Shown here: positions 24,668 through 31,505 of the stretch, one piece after another
How the letters are laid out: each line of letters begins with the position of its first letter
Numbering within the stretch: the first letter of the stretch is position 1
Source of the DNA: Pseudonocardia endophytica
Lineage (GTDB): Bacteria > Actinomycetota > Actinomycetes > Mycobacteriales > Pseudonocardiaceae
DNA length: 64,000 nt
Reading direction: 5' to 3'
Assembly (NCBI RefSeq): GCF_004339565.1
Contig: NZ_SMFZ01000002.1
Span: forward strand, 2,976,001 to 3,040,000
Made by a program: the position numbers and the translations under genes
The notes under the pieces: generated by a model
Seen by the model: only the letters and a program-made list of their open reading frames with translations
Databases searched by the model: none
What the model was told of the DNA's origin: nothing

Positions 24668-25803
24668 GCAGCCTGCGGCCGACCCTGCCCGGGTCCGCCT
24701 ACACCGATCCGTCCACCTTCGACTCCGAGCGGGAGCGCATCTTCGAGGCGAACTGGTTCTGCGCCGTCGCCTCGACGGACATCCCGAAGGCAGGCACGTT
24801 CCGCACCGTCACCGTCGGGCGGGAGAGCGTGCTGATCACACGCTCGCGCACCGGAGAGGCGCGCGCGTTCCTGAACGTGTGCCGCCACCGGGGCGCGATG
24901 CTCTGCACCGAGCCCGCGGGCGAGGTGCGCCGCACGTTCCGCTGCCCGTACCACGCGTGGTCCTACGACCTGGACGGCAACCTGGCCGGGGCTCCGCACC
25001 TGCCGCAGATGCCGGACGTGAACCGGGCCGAGCTCGGCCTGCACACCGTGCACCTGCGGGAGTGGGTCGGCTACGTCTGGGTGTGCCTGGCCGAGGACCC
25101 GCCGTCCTTCGAGGACAGTGTGATGGCCTCGGTGGCGGCCCGGCTCGGTGATCTGTCCGCCGTGGACCGCTACGGCATCGACGGTCTCGCGCTCGGGCAG
25201 CGGATCACCTACGACGTGGCCGCGAACTGGAAGCTCGTGATCGAGAACTTCATGGAGTGCTACCACTGCGCGACGATCCACCCGGAGCTCACCGGGGTGC
25301 TGCCGGAGTTCGCGCAGGGGTGGGCGGCGCAGGTCGGCGTCGGGCACGGCGCGCTGATGGGGGACAAGGTCGACGGGTTCACGGTCGACGGGTCCGAGGG
25401 GCTCGGGCGCCTGCCCGGGATCGACGACGAGCAGGACCGCCGCTACTTCGCCGCGACCGTCCTGCCGCAGGTGTTCCTCAACCTGGTGCCGGACCACGTG
25501 ATCGTGCACCGGATGTTCCCGATGGCGCCGGACCGCACGGTCGTCGAGTGCGACTGGCTCGTCGAGCCGTCCGTCGTCGGGGCCGGTACCGACATCTCCC
25601 GCTCGGTCGAGCTGTTCGACCGGGTCAACCGCCAGGACTTCGACGCCTGCGAGCGCTGCCAGCACGGCATGTCCTCACGCAGCTACCGGTCCGGCGGCGT
25701 GCTGGTGCCGACCGAGCACCACATCGAGTCGTTCCACACGTGGGTGCGCACGCAGCTGGGCGAGTTCGTGTCCGTGCCGTCGGGGGAGGAGGGGGCCGCA
25801 TGA
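24664..25803 (+). CDS. Rieske non-heme iron oxygenase, probable glycine betaine monooxygenase large subunit
   Basis: A 379-aa Rieske oxygenase alpha subunit. The [2Fe-2S] ligands are C73-x-H75 in CRHRGAM and C94-x2-H97 in CPYHAW; the mononuclear iron site is in NFMECYHCATIHPEL (His201, His206), with an Asp expected later in the chain. Length and motifs fit the GbcA/choline monooxygenase/stachydrine demethylase group. Lying behind dimethylglycine oxidase and sarcosine oxidase, removal of the first methyl group from glycine betaine is the natural role. The reductase partner (GbcB-like) is not in the window and must be supplied elsewhere. Overlaps both neighbours by four bases. Confidence 0.82.
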   Translation: MSSLRPTLPGSAYTDPSTFDSERERIFEANWFCAVASTDIPKAGTFRTVTVGRESVLITRSRTGEARAFLNVCRHRGAMLCTEPAGEVRRTFRCPYHAWSYDLDGNLAGAPHLPQMPDVNRAELGLHTVHLREWVGYVWVCLAEDPPSFEDSVMASVAARLGDLSAVDRYGIDGLALGQRITYDVAANWKLVIENFMECYHCATIHPELTGVLPEFAQGWAAQVGVGHGALMGDKVDGFTVDGSEGLGRLPGIDDEQDRRYFAATVLPQVFLNLVPDHVIVHRMFPMAPDRTVVECDWLVEPSVVGAGTDISRSVELFDRVNRQDFDACERCQHGMSSRSYRSGGVLVPTEHHIESFHTWVRTQLGEFVSVPSGEEGAA

Positions 25804-26708
25804 GCATTCTCGACGCCATCGGGAACACGCCGTTGGTGCAGGTCGACGGCGTGTGGGTGAAGTGCGAGTTCCTCAACCCGTCCGGTTCGGTGAAGGCCCG
25901 GATGGCCCGGCACGTGATCGACCGGGCCTCGGAGTCCGGCCTGCTGCGGCCCGGGGACACGATCGTCGAGGCCAGCTCCGGGAACACCGGCAACGCGATG
26001 TCCATGGTCGCGGCCGTCCGTGGCTACCGGATGGTCGTGGTCACCGCGGCCGGCCTGTCGCCCGAGCGGACGGCGATCTCCCGGGCGTTCGGCGCCGAGG
26101 TGGTCGAGGTCGGGGACTTCCACGTCAACGACGCGCAGGACCTCGCCCGGACGCTCGGCGAGCAGGACGGCTGGTTCCACCCCGGGCAGTTCGACGGCGA
26201 GTGGAACGTCGAGTCCAACGCCACCGGTCTCGGTCCGGAGATCCTGGGTGGACTCCCGTCCACACCGGACGCCGTGGTCTGCGGCATCGGGACCGGCGGC
26301 ACGCTCGTCGGGGTCGGGCGGGCGTTCCGCACGGCCAACCCCGGCTGCGCCGTGATCGGCGTGGAGCCGTCCGGGTCGCGAACGTTGTGCTGCGGCGAGA
26401 TCGGGCGGCACCGCATCGAGGGGATCTCCGACGGGTTCGTCCCCGGCATCGTGGACCGGCACCGCTCGGAGATCGACGACGTGGTGGACGTCGCCGACGT
26501 CGACGCGCTCGCCGAGACGGCGCGCCTGGCCCGCGAGTTCGGCGTGTTCGTCGGACCGAGCACGGGCGCGCACCTCGTCGTGGCCCGCTCGTGGCTGGCG
26601 GCCCACCCGGGAACGACCGTGGTCACGTTCGCCAGCGACGAGGGCGAGAAGTACCTGTCCGAGATCGCCGCGACCGGGGCGGAGGCGGAGGCCACGACCG
26701 CGGCGTGA
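25800..26708 (+). CDS. Cysteine synthase-like PLP enzyme (fold type II)
   Basis: A 302-aa protein of the CysK/cystathionine beta-synthase catalytic family. The Schiff-base Lys is in LNPSGSVKARMARHV, the substrate loop is ASSGNTGNAMSM, the phosphate-binding loop is GIGTGGTLVGVG, and the C-terminal VGPSTGAHLVVA contains the pyridine-N Ser/Thr position. It is shorter than most cystathionine beta-synthases and has no CBS domains. It is the last of four coupled genes (ATGA overlap with the Rieske oxygenase). A sulfhydrylase is the family default; why it belongs with betaine breakdown is unclear. It could use glycine-derived serine or detoxify formaldehyde through a thiol, both guesses. Confidence 0.8.
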   Translation: MSILDAIGNTPLVQVDGVWVKCEFLNPSGSVKARMARHVIDRASESGLLRPGDTIVEASSGNTGNAMSMVAAVRGYRMVVVTAAGLSPERTAISRAFGAEVVEVGDFHVNDAQDLARTLGEQDGWFHPGQFDGEWNVESNATGLGPEILGGLPSTPDAVVCGIGTGGTLVGVGRAFRTANPGCAVIGVEPSGSRTLCCGEIGRHRIEGISDGFVPGIVDRHRSEIDDVVDVADVDALAETARLAREFGVFVGPSTGAHLVVARSWLAAHPGTTVVTFASDEGEKYLSEIAATGAEAEATTAA

Positions 26709-26745
26709 CCGGCAGCCGGACCTCACGACCACCCGCCACCTCGCA

Positions 26746-26809
26746 TGATCGGCGGATGGGGCCGGATCAGGGCGGAATCCTGCCCTGATCCGGACGGTCG
26801 TGCCGATCA
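26746..26809. repeat. 64 bp GATC-ended imperfect palindrome, copy 3
   Basis: Begins TGATCGGCGGATGGGGCCGG and ends CCGATCA; inside, CCGGATCAGGGC pairs with GCCCTGATCCGG. The 64 bp subfamily also contains 26852-26915 and 34012-34074. Confidence 0.75.
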
Positions 26810-26851
26810 CGTGGCCAGGCCCGGACCAGCAGCGGCGCCACCCGCACCGCA

Positions 26852-26915
26852 TGATCGGCGGATCGGTCCGGATCGGGGTCAGATCCCGCCGCGGTCCGGA
26901 CCTGTTCGTCGATCA
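26852..26915. repeat. 64 bp GATC-ended imperfect palindrome, copy 4
   Basis: Begins TGATCGGCGGATCGGTCCGG and ends TCGATCA, with an inner stem CGGATCGGGGTCAG..CCGCGGTCCG. It lies 42 bp after copy 3 in the same orientation; together they fill most of the 247 bp between the betaine operon and the next gene. Confidence 0.75.
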
Positions 26916-26943
26916 AGGTGCCGCGATCGGAGCCACCCCCCGG

Positions 26944-26949
26944 TACGGT
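26944..26949 (+). promoter_or_regulatory. -10 box of a probable leaderless promoter
   Basis: TACGGT followed by CGGCCC and then the ATG at 26956. The 6-base spacing places the transcription start at or next to the start codon, and no Shine-Dalgarno sequence is present. Confidence 0.5.
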
Positions 26950-26955
26950 CGGCCC

Positions 26956-27504
26956 ATGACCGACCTCGCGAATCCGTCGGAGACCCTGCGTCGCCTGGAG
27001 TACGGCGCCACGATCGACGAGGCGCTGGAGTTCTTCGACGCGCTGCCCGCCGTGACCGTGCCGCAGATGCTCGGCAACTGGAGCGGTGGCGAGGTCCCGA
27101 CCGGCAACCCGATGGACGGCCTGCTCGGCCGCTTCGGCTGGCACGGCAAGCGGTTCGACTCGCCGGAGGACGTGCACCCGCTCGTCATGGTGCGCGACGG
27201 CGGCGGGCGGTTCTCGTTGAACCCGGCGCTGGTCCCGCTGCCGACGCTGCTGCGCTACCCGGCGGCGCTGCGCAACGCGACGCTGGCCCGGATCGCCCGC
27301 ACGGCGGGCCCGTTGCTCGCGACGACGGCGCCGACGGCGCGGCTGCGGATGACCGAGTACCGCGGCGTCGTCAGCGCCACGATGTGCTACGACGCCCTGC
27401 CGATCCACGACGTGTTCCGGCTCGTCGACGACGACACCGTCCTCGGCCTGATGGACCTGCGCGGCCTGGAGCAGCCGTTCGTGTTCGTCCTGCGCCGGGA
27501 GTGA
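26956..27504 (+). CDS. DUF4334 / GXWXG domain protein
   Basis: A 182-aa protein. N-terminal GXWXG-type segment VPQMLGNWSGGEVPTGNPMD, then GWHGKRFDSPEDVHPLVM, and a C-terminal DUF4334 part with LRMTEYRGVVSATMCYDALP and HDVFRLVDDDTVLGLMDLRG. It is a small beta-barrel family of actinobacteria and proteobacteria without assigned biochemical function. The length of about 180 aa is normal. The start is set by the leaderless promoter signature 6 bases upstream and by homology to the family start. Convergent with the beta-propeller lipoprotein gene with a 37 bp gap. Confidence 0.75.
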   Translation: MTDLANPSETLRRLEYGATIDEALEFFDALPAVTVPQMLGNWSGGEVPTGNPMDGLLGRFGWHGKRFDSPEDVHPLVMVRDGGGRFSLNPALVPLPTLLRYPAALRNATLARIARTAGPLLATTAPTARLRMTEYRGVVSATMCYDALPIHDVFRLVDDDTVLGLMDLRGLEQPFVFVLRRE

Positions 27505-27541
27505 GCCGCGACAGCGACCGCAGGACCCGGATCGTGACCGG

Positions 27542-28609
27542 TCACGCCGGCGGGTCGACGATCTGGACGACGCCGTCGGCCGTGCCGGTGACGAACAGCC
27601 GTCCGGTCTGCGGGTCGACGGCGACCGTGTTCGGCTGGCGGACCGTCGGGATCCGGGCGATCTCGCGTGGTGTCGGGTCCGCCATGTCGAAGCCGACGAC
27701 CTGGTTCGCGGCGGTCACCGTGACCCACAGCCGGTCGCGCTGCGGGTCGTAGGTGAGGCCGTACGGCTCGCCCGGCACGGCGACCTGCCCGACCTGGCGC
27801 GGCGTGCCGGACGGGTCGAACACGAGCACCTGCCCGCCGCGGGTGTCCGTCGCGATCATGCGCCCGCGCCTGTCCGCCACCAGGTGCGTGGGTCCGGCGC
27901 CGGCGGGCAGCTCCCGGACGCCGGCGAACGTGCCGTTCTCGTAGATCGTCAGCGAGTTGTCCCGGACGTCGATCAGCCCGGTGCGGTCGCCGACCGGTGC
28001 CAGCCCGGCGGGTTGGGTGACGTCGGTGAACGTGTGCACGACCTGGTCCCCGCGTACGACGACGACGCTGCCGCCCGCCTCGTTCGCCACGTAGACGTCG
28101 CCGTTCGTGGCCCTGGTCGCGTCGTGCGGCATCGTCCCGGTCATCACCTGCGACCGGGCCGGCCCGTTCGGCAGCGCGACCCGGATCAGCGAGTTCGAGC
28201 TCTCGTCCGGCACCAGGACCGACCTGCCCGGCTCGTCGACCTGCAGGTGACGCAGTACGCCCGGCAGCGGCACCCGGCTCGCGACGGCGCCCGAGTCGGC
28301 GTCGAGCAGCACGAGCTGGTTCGGGTCGCGCACCCCGACGGCGACCCGCCTGCTCGGCCCGTCGGCCACGATCCCCTCCGGCAGCGCTCCGACCGGCACC
28401 GTGCGCCCTGCCGGACGGGCGGTGACCGGTGGTGAGGTGGCCGGCTCGGCCGGGGGCGGGAGCGGCTCGGCGAACCGTGCCGGGACGCCGGCCACGCCGG
28501 GAGACGCCGGGGCCTCGGTCGGCGGGGCGGGGGTCTGCGGATCGCTGGAGCAGGCCGCGCTGACGGCCAGCGCCGCGACGATGAGGAGCAGGGGAGCTCG
28601 GCGTGCCAT
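27542..28609 (-). CDS. Beta-propeller lipoprotein (YVTN/NHL type)
   Basis: A 355-aa exported protein. It has a signal peptide with lipobox VSAAC (Cys at about residue 20), a Pro/Thr/Ala linker and then seven or so repeats of a YVTN/NHL type propeller: DGPSRRVAVGVRDPNQLVLL, DEPGRSVLVPDESSNSLIRV, DVYVANEAGGSVVVVRGDQV, PYGLTYDPQRDRLWVTVTAA, PNTVAVDPQTGRLFVTGTAD. It would be anchored on the outer side of the membrane. Family members are ligand- or cofactor-binding, often of unknown role. An AGGGG ribosome site precedes the ATG. Two GATC-ended repeats lie upstream of it. Confidence 0.82.
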   Translation of the reverse strand: MARRAPLLLIVAALAVSAACSSDPQTPAPPTEAPASPGVAGVPARFAEPLPPPAEPATSPPVTARPAGRTVPVGALPEGIVADGPSRRVAVGVRDPNQLVLLDADSGAVASRVPLPGVLRHLQVDEPGRSVLVPDESSNSLIRVALPNGPARSQVMTGTMPHDATRATNGDVYVANEAGGSVVVVRGDQVVHTFTDVTQPAGLAPVGDRTGLIDVRDNSLTIYENGTFAGVRELPAGAGPTHLVADRRGRMIATDTRGGQVLVFDPSGTPRQVGQVAVPGEPYGLTYDPQRDRLWVTVTAANQVVGFDMADPTPREIARIPTVRQPNTVAVDPQTGRLFVTGTADGVVQIVDPPA

Positions 28610-28665
28610 GAGGGGCCCTTCGATCGCCGTGGCCCGACGGTTCGGACGAGTCGGTCGCCGGTCGG

Positions 28666-28727
28666 TGATCGGCGGGACCGGTCGGATCGCGCCGGTGGTG
28701 TCGTGCTGGTGCCACGTGCGCCGATCA
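28666..28727. repeat. 62 bp GATC-ended imperfect palindrome, copy 5
   Basis: Begins TGATCGGCGGGACCGGTCGG and ends CCGATCA, with GCGCC..GGTG in the centre. Same 62 bp subfamily as 28747, 34107 and 34195, whose shared core is GCGCCAC(T/C)GGTG. Confidence 0.75.
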
Positions 28728-28746
28728 TGAGGGCGGCGTCGGCCGG

Positions 28747-28808
28747 TGATCAGCGGGACTGGCCGGATCGCGCCACTGGTGTCGTGTTGCTGCCGGTTGC
28801 GCCGATCA
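28747..28808. repeat. 62 bp GATC-ended imperfect palindrome, copy 6
   Basis: Begins TGATCAGCGGGACTGGCCGG and ends CCGATCA. Its final TCA is the stop codon (TGA on the minus strand) of the PLP enzyme gene that ends at 28806. Nineteen bp separate it from copy 5. Confidence 0.75.
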
Positions 28809-30029
28809 TGGCCGGGGTCGGCGCGCGGGCGCGACGGCGTCCAGGGCCGCGTCGAGATCGGCGATCAGGTCGTCGGGCTCCTCGATACCGACCGAGAACC
28901 GCAGGTGACCGCGCTCCTGGAACTCGGTGGGCCAGTACGCCGCGCGGCCCCGTGTGCCGGCGCCGACGTGGACGATCAGCGACTCGTCGTGCCCGACGGA
29001 GACGGCCGAGGTGATCACCTTCAGCTCGGCGACGAAACGGTTCTGCAGGTCGGCGTCCCCGTCCAGGGCGAACGCGATCATCCCGCCGTACCCCCTGCCG
29101 TCGAACAGTCGGCGCGCGAGGTCGTGCTGGGGGTGCGACGGCAGCCCGGGGTACCGGACGTACGCGACGGCCGGGTGCGCGTCCAGGAACTCGGCGACGA
29201 GCCGGGCGTTCGCCTGGTGCTGGCGCAGCCGCAGCGGCAGCGTGATCGCGCCGCGGCCGATCAGCCACGCGTTGAACGGGGAGATCACGCCGCCGACGTC
29301 GACCATCGCGTCGGCACGGATCGGGTCGAGCAGGGCCTTCGCGCCGATCACCGCTCCGCCCATGGCGTCGCCGTGGCCGTTGACGTACTTGGTGAGCGAG
29401 TGGACGACGAGGTCGGCGCCACGGCTCAGCGGCCGGTACAGCGGGGGAGGGGTGAACGTGGAGTCGACGGAGAGCAGCGCGCCGGACTCGTGCGCGATCC
29501 CGGCCAGCGCCTCGACGTCGCACAGACGCGTCGTCGGGTTGGCGATCACCTCGGTGTGCACGAGCTTCGTGGTCGGGCGGATCGCGGCGCGCACGGCGTC
29601 CGGGTCGCTCGCGTCGACGAACGTGGCCTCGACGCCGTAGCGGTCGGGCAGGATCTGGGCGAACAGCCGCCAGACGGCCTCGTAGGTCACGTCCGAGACG
29701 ACGGCGTGGTCACCGGTGCGCAACAGCGTGAAGAACACGGCGTGCAGGGCCGCGACGCCGGACGCCAGCACGAGCGCGTCCTCGGCCTGTTCGAGCGCGG
29801 CGAGCTTGCGCTGCAACGCGATCTGGTTGGCGCCGGAGTTGCGGGTGTAGAGCGGGACGTCGAACTGCGACCAGCTCAGCGACGACGGGTCCTCGGGCAG
29901 CGCGTAGGAGTTCGCCAGCACGAGCGGGGTGCGGATCGCGCCGGTGCCCTGGTCCACCGCGTTCCCGCCGTGCACGGCCTGCGTCGCCAGCCCGAGCGTG
30001 TCGGGTCGCTCCTTGTCCGGTCTCACCAT
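28806..30029 (-). CDS. Cys/Met metabolism PLP enzyme (cystathionine gamma-synthase/lyase family)
   Basis: A 407-aa fold-type I trans-sulfuration family protein. It opens TLGLATQAVHGGNAVDQGTG, has the active-site Tyr region LYTRNSGANQIALQRKLAAL, SGVAALHAVFFTLLRTGD, the PLP-stacking VTYEAVW, the Asp in ALLSVDSTFTPPPLY, and the Schiff-base Lys in VVHSLTKYVNGHGDAMGG. It could be methionine gamma-lyase, O-acetylhomoserine sulfhydrylase or cystathionine lyase; the active-site residues I can see do not decide. Together with the two CysK/CBS-type genes in the window it adds to sulfur amino acid capacity. GATGAT lies 6 bases before the ATG, suggesting a leaderless start. Its stop lies inside a GATC-ended repeat. 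Confidence 0.85.
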   Translation of the reverse strand: MVRPDKERPDTLGLATQAVHGGNAVDQGTGAIRTPLVLANSYALPEDPSSLSWSQFDVPLYTRNSGANQIALQRKLAALEQAEDALVLASGVAALHAVFFTLLRTGDHAVVSDVTYEAVWRLFAQILPDRYGVEATFVDASDPDAVRAAIRPTTKLVHTEVIANPTTRLCDVEALAGIAHESGALLSVDSTFTPPPLYRPLSRGADLVVHSLTKYVNGHGDAMGGAVIGAKALLDPIRADAMVDVGGVISPFNAWLIGRGAITLPLRLRQHQANARLVAEFLDAHPAVAYVRYPGLPSHPQHDLARRLFDGRGYGGMIAFALDGDADLQNRFVAELKVITSAVSVGHDESLIVHVGAGTRGRAAYWPTEFQERGHLRFSVGIEEPDDLIADLDAALDAVAPARRPRP

Positions 30030-30036
30030 GCATCGA

Positions 30037-31314
30037 TCATCCGCTGCGCGGACCGGGCGGTGGCGGGGTGGTCAGCCTCCCCATGAGCCAGTCCAGTTCG
30101 GACGCGAACGTGCGGGCGGCGTACTGCCAGTTGTGCCCGCCCGGCGTCGTCCGGACCGAGCAGCGGACGTCGACCCGCTCGGCGTCCGCGCACAGGTCGG
30201 TGGCCGCGGCCCGCTGGTACGCCGGGCCGTTCGTGCCCATGTCGATCCGGCCGGCGAGGTCGGTGTAGCGGCCGTGCCTCGCGAGCACGGTGGCCGGGTC
30301 GAAGGCGGCGTAGGCGGCCGCGTCCCCGCCGAACAGGCGGGTGATCGTCTGGGTCTTCGTGCCGGCGTTCGGGGCGCGGTCGCCGGAGATGTCGTCGAAC
30401 GTGCCGACCATGTCCGGGTGCATGACGGCCAGGTCCAGCGAACAGGTGCCGCCGGTGGAGAACCCGGCTGCGGCCCAGTGGGCCGGGTCCGAGGACAGTC
30501 CGAAGTGGGCGATCACGTACGGGCGGACGTCGCCGGTCAGGTGGTCGGCGGCGCGCCCGCGGGGACCGTTCACGCACTCCGTGTCGTTCTGGAACGAGCC
30601 GCTCGCGTCCGGGAACACGAGGACCGGGGCCATCCCCCCGTGCTCCGACGCGTACCGGTCGGCCACCGCGACCGCGTCCCCGGTGCGGATCCAGTCCGTG
30701 GCGACGCTGAACTCGCCGCCGAGCATCATCACGACCGGCAGGGCCGCCCGGTCACGCGCGGTGAACCAGGCGGGCGGCAGGTAGACGTACTCCTGGCGGT
30801 GCACGAAGCCGCTGGCCGTGTTCGGGACGCCGATCGGCACGACGGCACCGTTCGGCGGTGGCGTGGCCACGGGCCCGCCGAGCGCGTCCTCGTCGACCTG
30901 GTCGGGCAGCGGGGCGCCGGTCACCTGCGCGTAGGCCACGGCCGTCGACGGGACGTAGCCGACCCACTGGTTGAGCACGACCGTCCCGGCGATCGCGGCC
31001 AGCGGGATCGCCAGGACGGCGACCCCGCGGCGCCACCAGCGTGCCCGTCGCCATCCGGTCACGGCGAGCGCGAGCGCCGCGACGACCGCGCCCGCCCACA
31101 CCCACAACGTCGCCGGCGCCGGATCCGCCACGAGCCCGGCCGCGCCCGCGATCCCGGCCGCCGTGAACGCCGTCGCCACGCCGAGGACCGCGGCCAGCGG
31201 TACCCACGCGACCCACCACCGTCGTCCTCGACGGGCGAGCACGGCGATCAGGGCGAGCGCGGCGACGAACTGAACGGCGAGCGGGAGCCAGCCGTGCACG
31301 AGCGAGACGTCCAC
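30037..31314 (-). CDS. Membrane-anchored esterase (antigen 85/esterase D fold)
   Basis: A 425-aa protein. The N-terminal 150 residues hold four membrane segments (for example LAVQFVAALALIAVLA, WVPLAAVLGVATAFTAAGIA, LWVWAGAVVAALALAVTGW, GVAVLAIPLAAIAGTVVLN), followed by an extracytoplasmic alpha/beta hydrolase domain of the PF00756 type. The nucleophile is Ser in AAGFSTGGTCSLDLAVMHPD, with PVLVFPDASG before it and TTPGGHNWQYA (catalytic His) at the end. It could be an acyltransferase or esterase acting on cell-envelope lipids, as in relatives of antigen 85, though mycolates are not expected here. Start chosen at GTG 31314; the ribosome site is weak. It follows the PLP enzyme gene's start by 7 bp on the same strand. 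Confidence 0.8.
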   Translation of the reverse strand: MDVSLVHGWLPLAVQFVAALALIAVLARRGRRWWVAWVPLAAVLGVATAFTAAGIAGAAGLVADPAPATLWVWAGAVVAALALAVTGWRRARWWRRGVAVLAIPLAAIAGTVVLNQWVGYVPSTAVAYAQVTGAPLPDQVDEDALGGPVATPPPNGAVVPIGVPNTASGFVHRQEYVYLPPAWFTARDRAALPVVMMLGGEFSVATDWIRTGDAVAVADRYASEHGGMAPVLVFPDASGSFQNDTECVNGPRGRAADHLTGDVRPYVIAHFGLSSDPAHWAAAGFSTGGTCSLDLAVMHPDMVGTFDDISGDRAPNAGTKTQTITRLFGGDAAAYAAFDPATVLARHGRYTDLAGRIDMGTNGPAYQRAAATDLCADAERVDVRCSVRTTPGGHNWQYAARTFASELDWLMGRLTTPPPPGPRSG

Positions 31315-31371
31315 GCCACGAGGATCGTCCTCGACCGACGTGGTGTGACGCAGGTGTGACCGACGCGCCGG

Positions 31372-31435
31372 AGATCGTGGGACGGTCGGCGATCCCGGCC
31401 GGTTTCCGCCACGATCCGGACAGGTCAGGCGATCA
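31372..31435. repeat. Degenerate 64 bp GATC-ended element, possible copy
   Basis: AGATCG at the left and CGATCA at the right are 64 bp apart and enclose CGGTCGGCGATCCCGGCCGG; only part of the pairing is kept. It lies between the esterase and Tex genes, which are divergent. I am not sure it belongs to the family. Confidence 0.35.
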
Positions 31436-31505
31436 ACGCCGTTCGCCCGCGACGGACCGCCCACCCGGCGGTTGCCCCGCCGGACCGGTTCGCGACGATG
31501 GTCGG

